This document shows positions 8,921-17,499 of a DNA stretch of 64,000 nt, piece after piece; within the stretch, counting starts at the first letter, position 1; every line of letters begins with the position of its first letter. The notes under the pieces were generated by a model. That model saw only the letters and a list, made by a program, of their open reading frames with translations, searched no databases and had not been told where the DNA came from. The DNA is from a bacterium SCSIO 12741 (GTDB lineage Bacteria > Bacteroidota > Bacteroidia > Flavobacteriales_G > Salibacteraceae): NCBI GenBank assembly GCA_024398055.1, contig CP073749.1, positions 4,464,594 through 4,528,593 on the forward strand, written 5' to 3'. The position numbers and the translations under genes are program-made.

Positions 8921-10324
8921 ATGAAGGAAGATTTCGACCCCTCTTTTGACGAAAGAAACAACGATGACCGCCTGATCAAATTGGAAGATATGTTCGCCGA
9001 TGCGGCCTATTACTACTTCGACGTTAACGAATGGGAAGGCATCATCGAACACTACCTTTCTTCACTCAAATTGGACAAAGCCGTAAAGGCGCTCACCTTC
9101 GCTCAAAATCAGCATCCGATGAACTTGGAACTGATGCTTAAAGAAGCCGAAGTACTCGCTGAAAATAAAAAGCCTGCCCAAGCCATAGCCCTTCTTAAAA
9201 AACTGGAAACCTCCTACCCTTTTGATCCTGAATTAAACATGATGCAGGGATCGGTTTACAGCCGGTTTGGGCAACATGTTAAGGCCTTGGCCGCATACAA
9301 ACAAGCCTTGAGTAAAATGGATGACGCCCGTAGCGATGTGTTGTTGCAGATGTCTTCTGAATGCCAGATTTTGGATATGCCGGCTCAAAGTTTATTCTGG
9401 CTCAAAACCCTTCTTAAAGAAGAGCCGGAGAACATCGAAGGGCTCTACGAACTTTCCTTGTGTTTTGAGAGCTTAGACCGTATTCAGGAAGGAATTTCCT
9501 TCTTTCAGCAGTTTGTGGAACAAAACCCATACAACCACCACATTTGGTTTAACCTGGGAAACTTGTACACCGCCAATGATCAATTAGAAGAAGCTTTGGT
9601 CTCCTATGATTATTCTGTATTGAGTTACGACGAGTTTTCTTCCGGGTGGTACAACAAAGGAACGTTGCTGAGCAAATTGGACCGCTATACGGAAGCCATC
9701 GAATGCTACAGCCGAACCCTTGAATTGGAGGGGCCTTCTGCCCCCACCTATTGCAATATGGCCGAGTGTTATGAAAACCTCGAGGATAGCCAAAATGCAC
9801 TTGACTACTACCAAAAAACACTGGATCACGACGAATCATACCTGGAAGCCTGGATAGGTGCAGCGAATATCTATCTGGATTTGAACAATTTAGAGAATGC
9901 ACTTAACTATAGTGAAAAAGCCTGCAAATTAGACTCCTCTAATCCGCAGGCAAACTATATTTTTGCCGAGGTTTGTCAGGGTCTGGGATTTGTCGAGGAA
10001 TCCAGAAAAGCCTATAAAAAAGTTATTCAAGCAGATTCGGATAACTGGGAGGTTTACCTCGATTATTCGGCCCTGCTGTTTGAACACGACGAGAAAGAAG
10101 AGGCACTGTTTGTGATTGAAAGTGGCATTACACTTACCGGAAATAAAGTTGAATTGGCCTATAGGGCTGGAACATACTGCTATTTGATGGGAATGAAAAG
10201 TAAGGCCTTCGATCATTGGAACACCGCCGGAATGGAGAACCCCCAGGCTTTTATTCAGGTTTTTGACTACTGCTCAGAACTTCAAAACCTTTTAGAAGTA
10301 CAGGAGTTTTTCGAAAATTTTTAG
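8921..10324 (+). CDS. tetratricopeptide repeat protein
   Basis: 467 aa, no signal peptide, acidic. Ten or more degenerate 34-residue TPR units run from about residue 40 to the end; typical helices include A-L-A-A-Y-K-Q-A-L, G-L-Y-E-L-S-L-C-F-E and the unit around YNKGTLLSKLDRY. It should form a right-handed superhelix that binds other proteins. This type of cytosolic TPR protein is widespread in Bacteroidota without an assigned role. It is the first gene of an operon, with comA following after 2 bp, so it may serve the same process. No catalytic motif is seen. Confidence 0.85.
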   Translation: MKEDFDPSFDERNNDDRLIKLEDMFADAAYYYFDVNEWEGIIEHYLSSLKLDKAVKALTFAQNQHPMNLELMLKEAEVLAENKKPAQAIALLKKLETSYPFDPELNMMQGSVYSRFGQHVKALAAYKQALSKMDDARSDVLLQMSSECQILDMPAQSLFWLKTLLKEEPENIEGLYELSLCFESLDRIQEGISFFQQFVEQNPYNHHIWFNLGNLYTANDQLEEALVSYDYSVLSYDEFSSGWYNKGTLLSKLDRYTEAIECYSRTLELEGPSAPTYCNMAECYENLEDSQNALDYYQKTLDHDESYLEAWIGAANIYLDLNNLENALNYSEKACKLDSSNPQANYIFAEVCQGLGFVEESRKAYKKVIQADSDNWEVYLDYSALLFEHDEKEEALFVIESGITLTGNKVELAYRAGTYCYLMGMKSKAFDHWNTAGMENPQAFIQVFDYCSELQNLLEVQEFFENF

Positions 10325-10326
10325 CA

Positions 10327-11112
10327 ATGAATTTTGAGTTACCATTTATTCCCGAACGTGCCACTAAGCCCAGGGACAAGGGAATAACCATGATGATGGA
10401 TAAAGGGCTGAGCATTCGCGAGGCCGAAAATTTCATAGAGAAATCAGGACACCTTACCGATTTTGTAAAATTGGGATTTGGTACCTCCTACCTCACCAAT
10501 AGGCTCAAGGAAAAAATCAAACTGTATCACGAAGCGGATATCAAAGTTTACTTAGGTGGAACCTTGTTTGAAGCTTTCTTGGTTCGCGATAAGTTGGATG
10601 ACTACAAGCGTTTGTTGAACGACTTAGACATTCGAGCTTGTGAGGTATCTGATGGTTCCATCTCCATTGCACATGACCTAAAATGTGAGCTTATCCGCGA
10701 TATGGCTAAGGACTTTCTTACCCTGAGCGAAGTGGGTAGTAAAGAAGAAGGAATTTTCATCAGTCCTGGAAAATGGATTAGTATGATGACCAATGAGCTT
10801 GAAGCTGGTTCCTGGAAAGTGATCGCAGAAGCTCGGGAATCGGGTAATGTAGGTATTTACAGGCCCAATGGAACAGCTCATACCGTATTGGTAAACAAGA
10901 TTTTAGCTCAAGTCAATCAAGATGATATTCTTTGGGAAGCACCGAAAAAACCGCAGCAGGTTTGGTTTATCAAGTTGTTGGGTGCTAACGTAAACTTGGG
11001 TAACATTGGTCCGGAAGAGGTTATTCCTTTGGAAACCTTGCGTTTGGGCCTTCGTGGAGATACCTTCTTCACCTACCTTCCGGAAAATATCGTTGAAAAA
11101 CATCAGGACTAA
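10327..11112 (+). CDS. comA: phosphosulfolactate synthase (ComA family)
   Basis: 261 aa, the usual family length. The N-terminal block K-P-R-D-K-G-I-T-M-M and the strand D-F-V-K-L-G-F-G-T are typical, as is Y-L-G-G-T-L-F-E-A. ComA adds sulfite to phosphoenolpyruvate to give 2-phospho-3-sulfolactate, the first step of coenzyme M synthesis in methanogens. Many Bacteroidota carry homologues although they make no coenzyme M; there the product may feed sulfolactate or sulfonate metabolism. No comB or comC is in this window. The gene is in an operon with a TPR protein, a rhodanese (a sulfur carrier) and others. The family call is firm; the in vivo role is open. Confidence 0.85.
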   Translation: MNFELPFIPERATKPRDKGITMMMDKGLSIREAENFIEKSGHLTDFVKLGFGTSYLTNRLKEKIKLYHEADIKVYLGGTLFEAFLVRDKLDDYKRLLNDLDIRACEVSDGSISIAHDLKCELIRDMAKDFLTLSEVGSKEEGIFISPGKWISMMTNELEAGSWKVIAEARESGNVGIYRPNGTAHTVLVNKILAQVNQDDILWEAPKKPQQVWFIKLLGANVNLGNIGPEEVIPLETLRLGLRGDTFFTYLPENIVEKHQD

Positions 11113-11118
11113 TACAGG

Positions 11119-11442
11119 ATGAAAGTAATTGAAGTAAGTACACTCAAGCAATGGATGGATGATAAGGTGGATTTTCAGCTTATCGATATTCGTGAGCGTT
11201 ATGAATACGATTGGTGCCACATCGAAGGGTGTGAGCTTATTCCAATGGGAGAAATTCTGAATCAGGTCGATCGAATTAGCCGGGATAAAGAGGTGGTAAT
11301 GCACTGCAATTCAGGTAAACGTGCCGAAGCCCTGATCGATGTTCTCGAAAGCAACTTTCAATTTAACAACCTAATCAACCTCACTGGAGGTATTGAAGCT
11401 TGGGTGGATAAATACGCCCCCGAAAAAGTAGCTGAACGCTAA
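11119..11442 (+). CDS. single-domain rhodanese-like protein
   Basis: 107 aa, one rhodanese domain. The active-site loop is H-C-N-S-G-K-R-A with Cys63, and the entry motif L-I-D-I-R-E-R-Y-E is at about 21-29. Such small cytosolic rhodaneses pass persulfide sulfur (thiosulfate or protein persulfide to an acceptor). It starts 6 bp after comA, suggesting the two are made together; supply of sulfite or sulfane sulfur to ComA is a possible but unproven link. Confidence 0.88.
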   Translation: MKVIEVSTLKQWMDDKVDFQLIDIRERYEYDWCHIEGCELIPMGEILNQVDRISRDKEVVMHCNSGKRAEALIDVLESNFQFNNLINLTGGIEAWVDKYAPEKVAER

Positions 11443-11444
11443 TT

Positions 11445-12434
11445 ATGTCCAACCGATCCATTAAAGATTACATGGTCTTAACCCTGAAAGGGATGGCCAT
11501 GGGAGCAGCCGACGTAGTTCCTGGAGTATCTGGAGGAACAATCGCTTTTATATCTGGTATTTACGAAGAACTTTTGAGCACCATTAGCGGAGTTCGTCCC
11601 CGCTTGATAACGGTTTTAAGAAAAGAGGGATTAAAATCCTTTTGGAAAGAACTGAACGGAAACTTTATCGTTGCACTCTTTCTGGGAATATTGATCAGTA
11701 TTGCCTCGCTGGCCACGGTGATTAAGTATTTGCTTCGCGAACAACCGGTATTGCTTTGGTCCTTTTTCTTCGGGTTGATTATCGCCTCCGTCTTTTTGGT
11801 TGGAAAACAGGTACGAAACTTTAAAGCTCCTATTAATATAATAGGACTGATAGCCGGTACGGTGATCGCCTACTTTATCACCCTGGCCACACCAACGGGA
11901 GAAAGCCAAAACTTGATTTACATCTTTTTCTGCGGTTCTATCGCCATTACGGCCATGATCTTGCCTGGAATCTCAGGTAGTTTTATCCTGTTGCTGCTTG
12001 GCGCCTATACCACCGTGTTAGGCACTGTCAGCGATTTGATTCAATTCCTAAAAAATGGACAGTTCGGAGAAATGGTATCCGGTGTTACACTCATCGCTGT
12101 ATTTGCAGCGGGATGCTTGACAGGTCTGTTAGGTTTTAGTGGCGCTTTGAGCTGGTTGTTCAAAAAAGCCCATGACTTCACGGTAGCCGTTCTAACCGGT
12201 TTTCTAATTGGATCACTCAACAAGGTGTGGCCCTGGAAACATACCCTGGAATCGATTGTCCTTCATCCGGGCGAACCTAACGAACGGGTAGTTCCTATGG
12301 TGGAAGAAAACGTGCTGCCACAGGCTTTTAACGGTGACCCTCAACTTCTTTTTGCCATTTTATTGGCATTGGCTGGGTTTGGACTGATCATGATTTTGGA
12401 TCGTTTCGCTCCTGAAAATCAAGAGGCTGCCTAA
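11445..12434 (+). CDS. DUF368 family membrane protein (PopT-like undecaprenyl phosphate translocase)
   Basis: 329 aa with about 8-9 membrane segments. The N-terminal signature G-A-A-D-V-V-P-G-V-S-G-G-T is the hallmark of DUF368, and a second related motif A-M-I-L-P-G-I-S-G-S-F lies in the middle, indicating an internal repeat with inverted topology. DUF368 proteins (PopT) have been linked to flipping undecaprenyl phosphate back to the cytoplasmic face for reuse in cell-wall and glycan synthesis. The gene starts 2 bp after the rhodanese gene; its stop overlaps the aroE start (TAATG). Family membership is firm, substrate follows from published family members. Confidence 0.88.
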   Translation: MSNRSIKDYMVLTLKGMAMGAADVVPGVSGGTIAFISGIYEELLSTISGVRPRLITVLRKEGLKSFWKELNGNFIVALFLGILISIASLATVIKYLLREQPVLLWSFFFGLIIASVFLVGKQVRNFKAPINIIGLIAGTVIAYFITLATPTGESQNLIYIFFCGSIAITAMILPGISGSFILLLLGAYTTVLGTVSDLIQFLKNGQFGEMVSGVTLIAVFAAGCLTGLLGFSGALSWLFKKAHDFTVAVLTGFLIGSLNKVWPWKHTLESIVLHPGEPNERVVPMVEENVLPQAFNGDPQLLFAILLALAGFGLIMILDRFAPENQEAA

Positions 12435-13177
12435 TGCCCCAGTTTGGATTAATTGGGCAATCCTTAGCTCACTCTTTTTCCCGGGACTTCTTTCTGGATA
12501 AGTTTGAGAGCCTAAATCTCACGGATCACGACTACCTCAATTTTGAAATCAATGATTTGGAGGAACTCCCCCCTATCGTTGAGGCACATCCCGAATTAAT
12601 GGGATTCAATGTAACTATACCTTTCAAAGAAGAGATGGTTACCTTTTTGGATCGGCACACCCTAGAGGCCAGTGCCGTTGGAGCCGTTAATTGCGTTAAG
12701 ATTGTTCGCGAAGGAGAAAACGTGTTTTGGATTGGCCACAATACGGATGTCTATGGCTTTCAAACATCCTTACAAAACATGCCAGGTATCGACCGAGTTA
12801 AGACTGCCTTGATCCTTGGAACAGGCGGAGCGGCTAAATCGGTGCAATGGGTACTGGACCGAATGAAAATTAAACACAAGTCCGTTAGTCGCGATCCATT
12901 GGCCAGAATCAACTACTACAACCTCAAGCCTCAGCGAGTGGCCGATGTTCAGTTGATTATCAATGCTACACCTTTGGGTACCTGGCCTGATGTAGACGAA
13001 TGTCCACCCATTCCGTACGAAGTCATTGGAGCCGACCATCTCTGTTTCGATTTAGTCTACAACCCCGAAAAATCTTTGTTTTTAGCTCAAGCTGAAGCTC
13101 AAGGTGCCACCATTCAAAATGGGCTTGAAATGCTCGTTCTCCAGGCTGAAAAAAGCTGGGAGATTTGGAACAGTTAG
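12434..13177 (+). CDS. aroE: shikimate dehydrogenase (NADP+)
   Basis: 247 aa, slightly shorter than the E. coli enzyme. The substrate-binding start L-I-G-Q-S-L-A-H-S-F-S, the catalytic-lysine block N-V-T-I-P-F-K-E (residues about 56-63), G-A-V-N-C-V and the nucleotide loop G-T-G-G-A-A-K-S are all present. It reduces 3-dehydroshikimate to shikimate in aromatic amino-acid synthesis. Last gene of the plus-strand operon; the start codon overlaps the DUF368 stop by one base. It ends one base before the convergent M1 peptidase stop, so no separate terminator fits between them. Confidence 0.92.
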   Translation: MPQFGLIGQSLAHSFSRDFFLDKFESLNLTDHDYLNFEINDLEELPPIVEAHPELMGFNVTIPFKEEMVTFLDRHTLEASAVGAVNCVKIVREGENVFWIGHNTDVYGFQTSLQNMPGIDRVKTALILGTGGAAKSVQWVLDRMKIKHKSVSRDPLARINYYNLKPQRVADVQLIINATPLGTWPDVDECPPIPYEVIGADHLCFDLVYNPEKSLFLAQAEAQGATIQNGLEMLVLQAEKSWEIWNS

Positions 13178-15124
13178 CTATTGTTTCTGAAACTTGAGGG
13201 TCGTTTCTTCCCAAAAGTCCTTAATCTCTATCAAGTACTGCCCCTTGCCAATTCCGGCAAGTGAAAGCGAAAAAGATTCAGCCGAAAGCTGCGTGGTGAC
13301 CTGCTTTTCCATGACCATTCTTCCGGACATATCAAAGATTCTAATCTGCAAGGATGGGAGAATAGCATCCGAGTAAATCACGGTCAATACGTCATCTTGA
13401 ACAGGATTGGGTGCAATTTTATAGCTTACGGGTTGATGCTTGTAATCCACATGTATCACCTCATTGTCGGCCGATAGAATCCACCTCTTAGGATCAAAGG
13501 AAACAACCCTTACGGGCCCCTCCAGCGGTATTTTGTACTCTTGCCTGTCGTAGGAATGATCGAGGCGCAACAAGGTATCTGTTCTATCACCTACCACATG
13601 GATAGGCAACACCATATCGAAAAAGGTACCTTCCCATACCCAGGATTGCTCCTGGTTCAAAATCAAATAGAGATTGTATTGCCGGTCCTGATACCACTCA
13701 ATGGTATAGCTGGGCCAGCCCTGACGGTAGAACCAATCGTTAAAAAATTCATCAATCCCCTGTCCTCCGGCTTCTTTCAGGTGACGTATCAAATCTTCGG
13801 TCCGGGCAAATCCATAATTAAGAGACTCATCGTTGAGGTAGTTGCGAATGGCTTCAAAAAAGGCCTCGTCTCCCATTTTCCAGCGAAGCATGTGAAGCAA
13901 GTAAGCACCTTTGGCATAAGTCCACTTGGGATCGAACAAACGCCCTAAATTATTCGTATCTGGCACATGAACGGAACCCCCAGGGTGGGTTGTAATCAAA
14001 CTTATTTTGTCCTCCTTCCAGGCATTCCAAAGAACAGGAATGTTGAACTCATAAGTCAAGCCCTCCAAATAGGTAGCAAATCCCTCGTTTAACCACAGGT
14101 CCTGCCAGGACCCACAAGTAATTTGATCCCCAAACCATTGATGCGCCAATTCATGGGCCACCAAGCCGTGTTTGAAATGGTACATAAAACTCATGGTTTG
14201 GTGTTCCATACCACCACCCCACTTAAATTGGGCATGGCCATAATGCTCGTCAATAAAAGGATAGGTTCCAAACAAAGAATCAAACAAATGAAGGGTTTGA
14301 TCGAAGTCTACTAAATCATTTACCGCTTCAGCAGAATCTTCAGGATACACGTAATTGACAAAACGTAAGGACTTGTCGCCTACCGGAATATCCTCCTCAA
14401 AATAGGCATAGGGAGCCACAGTAATGGCAACCAGGTAACTCACTATGGGGTAATTGTGCTCCCAAACCGTTTTGCTCCAGCCGTTCCCCTTGTCCTCAAC
14501 GAGTTTTTTCAATCCGTTGGAAACGGAACTGTAAGCTGATGGAGCGGTGATGGAGATCTGAAGCTTCTCTATTTTGTCGGTAAGATCTTGTTTACAAGGC
14601 CACCAATCCTTAGCTCCATAGGGTTCAGAAAGTGTCCATAGAACCGGAATTCCCTGCCCAGTTGTATCGGTTTGGAAAGAGCGGGTAGATCGAGTCGGCT
14701 CCCCCTTGTAGAGAATAACGATGTCCAGCTCCATATCTAATGGAAGGGCCGAGTCCAGCGGAATGGTGATAACATCATTTTCATGGGTAATGGCCATCAG
14801 CTGATTGGCAACCAATACAGTGTCCACCTGCAGTTCATTACTCAAATCCAATTGAATGGTATCGAGTCCTTCGGCAACTACCTTCACCTTCGTTTGAACC
14901 GTACCTTCGATATAGTGGACGGCAGGATCAACCCGCAAAAAGAGACTCTGCTCTCTTACATCAAACTTTCCCCGCTGAGTATAAACCTGCGTTTGATCAG
15001 CTTGCCTCACGGCAAACCGACTTTGCTCCGCCTTACTAATGGGCCCCAATTGATGCTTAAACTCAATTTGAGCAAGTAAAACAGACGGGAAATAAAGACA
15101 GAGTATGATTAGGAGCCAGCGCAT
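13178..15124 (-). CDS. M1 family metallopeptidase with T9SS sorting domain
   Basis: 648 aa from ATG 15124, chosen because it gives a clean signal peptide (M-R-W-L-L-I-I-L-C-L...L-L-A-Q); a longer frame to 15154 has no such start. The zinc site H-E-L-A-H is at about 324-328 with the distal Glu in N-E-G-F-A-T-Y, and G-G-M-E-H at about 304-308 replaces the usual GAMEN exopeptidase motif. The C-terminal 80 residues (A-P-N-P-V, then R-I-F-D-M-S-G-R-M) form a type A T9SS sorting domain, so the protein is probably exported and attached to or released from the cell surface. It is an aminopeptidase that likely feeds on extracellular peptides. Confidence 0.9.
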   Translation of the reverse strand: MRWLLIILCLYFPSVLLAQIEFKHQLGPISKAEQSRFAVRQADQTQVYTQRGKFDVREQSLFLRVDPAVHYIEGTVQTKVKVVAEGLDTIQLDLSNELQVDTVLVANQLMAITHENDVITIPLDSALPLDMELDIVILYKGEPTRSTRSFQTDTTGQGIPVLWTLSEPYGAKDWWPCKQDLTDKIEKLQISITAPSAYSSVSNGLKKLVEDKGNGWSKTVWEHNYPIVSYLVAITVAPYAYFEEDIPVGDKSLRFVNYVYPEDSAEAVNDLVDFDQTLHLFDSLFGTYPFIDEHYGHAQFKWGGGMEHQTMSFMYHFKHGLVAHELAHQWFGDQITCGSWQDLWLNEGFATYLEGLTYEFNIPVLWNAWKEDKISLITTHPGGSVHVPDTNNLGRLFDPKWTYAKGAYLLHMLRWKMGDEAFFEAIRNYLNDESLNYGFARTEDLIRHLKEAGGQGIDEFFNDWFYRQGWPSYTIEWYQDRQYNLYLILNQEQSWVWEGTFFDMVLPIHVVGDRTDTLLRLDHSYDRQEYKIPLEGPVRVVSFDPKRWILSADNEVIHVDYKHQPVSYKIAPNPVQDDVLTVIYSDAILPSLQIRIFDMSGRMVMEKQVTTQLSAESFSLSLAGIGKGQYLIEIKDFWEETTLKFQKQ

Positions 15125-15128
15125 CCTA

Positions 15129-15136
15129 CAAATATA
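15129..15136 (-). promoter_or_regulatory. -7 box of the M1 peptidase gene, near-leaderless
   Basis: The minus strand reads TATATTTG, a perfect TAnnTTTG, followed by only TAGG and then ATG at 15124. This spacing puts the expected transcription start at the start codon itself. It also supports 15124 over the upstream in-frame start, which would lie before the promoter. Confidence 0.5.
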
Positions 15137-15176
15137 GCAGCGCAGGCCATTCAATACGTCTGAGAAATGACGGGAA

Positions 15177-16058
15177 TTAGTTCAAGCCTTCCAGCTCTTT
15201 TTCCATGGCCGTACGAAGGTCATCTGAAATATTCACCAAAGGCAAGCGAACCGCTTCTCCACAAACCCCTTTCATTTTAAGAGCAGCCTTGATTCCCGCG
15301 GGATTCCCTTGAACAAACAGCTGATCAATCAAATCAGAAACGCGGTTTTGAATACGCTGTGCTTCTGCATAATCGCCGTTGAGTGCAGCGTGGGTCATTT
15401 TTCCAAAATCCTTGGGTAAAGCGTTACCAATAACGGAAATAACTCCGTCTCCACCGGCTGCAATGTGTGGAACAACCAAGGCGTCATCACCACTAATAAC
15501 CTTAAAATCTTCGGGTTTGTCCTTGAGAATTTTCACGATTTGAACCAAATCACCGGAAGCTTCCTTCACAGCGATGATGTTATCAAAGTCCCGAGCCAAT
15601 CTTAAAGTGGTATCGGCCGACATGTTGCTCGCTGTGCGCCCAGGAACATTGTAAAGAATGATAGGCAATGGCGAAGCTTCGCTCAAAGCTTTGTAATGCT
15701 GATAGATACCTTCTTGGGTAGGCTTGTTGTAATAAGGGCTTGCCGATAAAATGGCATATACCCCGTCCAGGTCAAAATTGGAGAAACCTTCTACCAACGA
15801 GGCAGTGTTGTTTCCACCGTGACCGAATACCACAGGTTTTCTCCCCTGATTCACCTGTTTGACTACACGCAACACTTCCTGTTTTTCGGCCAAAGTCATG
15901 GTCGCTGATTCTCCAGTTGTTCCTTGAACAACCAAGTAATCCACGCCACCTTCTACCAAATAATTTGTCAGGTTTTCCAACCCGGCGTAATCTACCTCAC
16001 CCTTGTCGGTGAAGGGAGTAACCATGGCTACTCCGAGCCCTTTGAAATTATGCTGCAT
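15177..16058 (-). CDS. dapA: 4-hydroxy-tetrahydrodipicolinate synthase
   Basis: 293 aa, normal length. It condenses pyruvate with aspartate semialdehyde in lysine and peptidoglycan-precursor synthesis. The Schiff-base Lys165 is in A-V-K-E-A-S-G-D, Tyr136 in L-Y-N-V-P-G-R, and the G-T-T-G-E-S loop at 46-51 is present. The start overlaps the DUF6913 gene by 11 bp, so the two are probably co-expressed. No lysine riboswitch is apparent upstream. Confidence 0.94.
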   Translation of the reverse strand: MQHNFKGLGVAMVTPFTDKGEVDYAGLENLTNYLVEGGVDYLVVQGTTGESATMTLAEKQEVLRVVKQVNQGRKPVVFGHGGNNTASLVEGFSNFDLDGVYAILSASPYYNKPTQEGIYQHYKALSEASPLPIILYNVPGRTASNMSADTTLRLARDFDNIIAVKEASGDLVQIVKILKDKPEDFKVISGDDALVVPHIAAGGDGVISVIGNALPKDFGKMTHAALNGDYAEAQRIQNRVSDLIDQLFVQGNPAGIKAALKMKGVCGEAVRLPLVNISDDLRTAMEKELEGLN

Positions 16059-16590
16059 GATTGTTATTGTTTATCAGTTTCATGTAATGTATCCAGTGCT
16101 TTACCCACTCCACAGGTCCTTCTCCTTCTTTCAGGCCAATCATCAAATCAAGGTATTCCTTGTTCCAATCCTGTTCCCGACCGCAATGAAATTTTGCCTG
16201 GCACATCAATCTGCTGTAGGCCATTGGGATGGAAAAAGATTCGGTTAAATCCACGAATACGTCCACCTTAGGAATCTTATCCGCTTTAGGCTTTAACCAG
16301 GTTCCTACTTCTTTGGGAGAAATGATTTGAGGATCAAATTGAAGGCCATTCTCGGTTTTCGTGGGTTTGAAGGTTTTGTCGAAGCAAAGAAAATGAACCG
16401 TCGTTTGGGCATTTTCCTGATGAATAACCTTCAGCAACTTCTTCTGGTCCAAACCTTTAAGTGTTTCCGGATCCAGAATGATAAGCAGGCTTTTCATCTG
16501 CGCCAAGGGCAAGAAACCACCGGCCACAGCACCTTGAAGGGCTTTGTTGACCTGTCCATTACCAATCCGTTCTCTAAAACTCCAGAACAT
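16048..16590 (-). CDS. conserved hypothetical protein, DUF6913-like
   Basis: 180 aa, cytosolic, no membrane segment. It resembles the DUF6913 family that sits beside dapA in many Bacteroidota. Visible features are an N-terminal basic helix, a strand-rich core (S-L-L-I-I-L-D-P), the conserved-looking V-D-V-F-V-D-L-T block at about 118-125 and K-F-H-C-G-R. No catalytic residues can be assigned. Its 3' end overlaps dapA by 11 bp, which suggests translational coupling, but a role in lysine or cell-wall synthesis is only inference. Confidence 0.7.
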   Translation of the reverse strand: MFWSFRERIGNGQVNKALQGAVAGGFLPLAQMKSLLIILDPETLKGLDQKKLLKVIHQENAQTTVHFLCFDKTFKPTKTENGLQFDPQIISPKEVGTWLKPKADKIPKVDVFVDLTESFSIPMAYSRLMCQAKFHCGREQDWNKEYLDLMIGLKEGEGPVEWVKHWIHYMKLINNNNHAA

Positions 16591-16620
16591 AGCGCAAATA
16601 TATTCCTTTCAACGCCAATT

Positions 16621-17499
16621 TTAATGGCCTTTTTGCGCCCGAACCATTCGATCTCTACCCGATAAATCCTGACGAACGCAAACGTTCTCATAACCAAGAC
16701 TATCGAGGAGCTCCACTACCCCTTGGCCGTATTTTTCGTGAATCTCAAAATAGAGCTTTCCTCTCGGTTTTAAGGCCTTTTGAGCCTCTTCGGATATGCG
16801 GCGGTAAAAGATCAAGGGATCATTGTCCTCCACAAAAAGGGCCAATGAGGGTTCGTAATCCAAAACGTTGGCCTGCATATCGCTTGCATCCGATTTTAAT
16901 ACGTAGGGCGGATTTGATACCCAAATATCATAGGGTTTCTCCCCGTCGATCAGCTGGAAAGAATCCTGTAGGATATCCTTCGCATGGAAGTTAACCTCAG
17001 CATCATTTAAGCCAGCATTCTTCCTGGCGGTTTCCAAAGCCTCTGCAGATAGGTCGCATGCGTGGACCTCTACTCCATTTAATTCTTGCTGAAGGGTAAT
17101 CGGAATGCAACCGGAACCGGTACCCAAATCCAAAACCTTCAGTCCCGCCTCGTTATGATGATCATCAATAATCCACTGGCAGAGTTCTTCCGTCTCAGGT
17201 CGGGGTATTAAAACCGATCCATCCACTTTAAATATCCGTCCGTAAAATTCAGCTTCACCAACGATGTATTGCCAAGGCTCATTTCGCTTCAAAGCCTTTG
17301 CAGCCTTAACGATGAGTAGCATTTCGGATTCGCTTACCCGCTTATTGGGTTCCAGCAGGTAATCCGCGGCATTTACCCGGAAGTAGTGCTCAAAAAAGCG
17401 ATTTCGAAGCACGCGAATTTCTTCCTTGGAGAAGAATTCCTCGAGCTGTAATTGAAGGTACTGGTCTAAACTTTTGAGGGTGTTGTCTCTGGCTTTCAT
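16621..17499 (-). CDS. prmC: peptide chain release factor N5-glutamine methyltransferase
   Basis: 292 aa. It methylates the GGQ glutamine of release factors RF1/RF2 using SAM. The substrate-binding block L-I-P-R-P-E-T-E-E-L is at 97-106, SAM motif I L-D-L-G-T-G-S-G-C at 123-131, and the catalytic N-P-P-Y at 196-199. The N-terminal helical domain has the usual size. The start overlaps the stop of the upstream solute-binding gene by one base (TAATG on the minus strand), so it probably depends on that gene's promoter. Confidence 0.94.
   Translation of the reverse strand: MKARDNTLKSLDQYLQLQLEEFFSKEEIRVLRNRFFEHYFRVNAADYLLEPNKRVSESEMLLIVKAAKALKRNEPWQYIVGEAEFYGRIFKVDGSVLIPRPETEELCQWIIDDHHNEAGLKVLDLGTGSGCIPITLQQELNGVEVHACDLSAEALETARKNAGLNDAEVNFHAKDILQDSFQLIDGEKPYDIWVSNPPYVLKSDASDMQANVLDYEPSLALFVEDNDPLIFYRRISEEAQKALKPRGKLYFEIHEKYGQGVVELLDSLGYENVCVRQDLSGRDRMVRAQKGH

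Noticed and set aside
13194-15079. Plus-strand frames across the M1 peptidase
   Set aside because: Shadows of the minus-strand gene, which has a complete zinc site and sorting domain.
15124-15154. Longer start for the M1 peptidase
   Set aside because: It would put 10 non-hydrophobic residues before the signal peptide and place the -7 box inside the gene.
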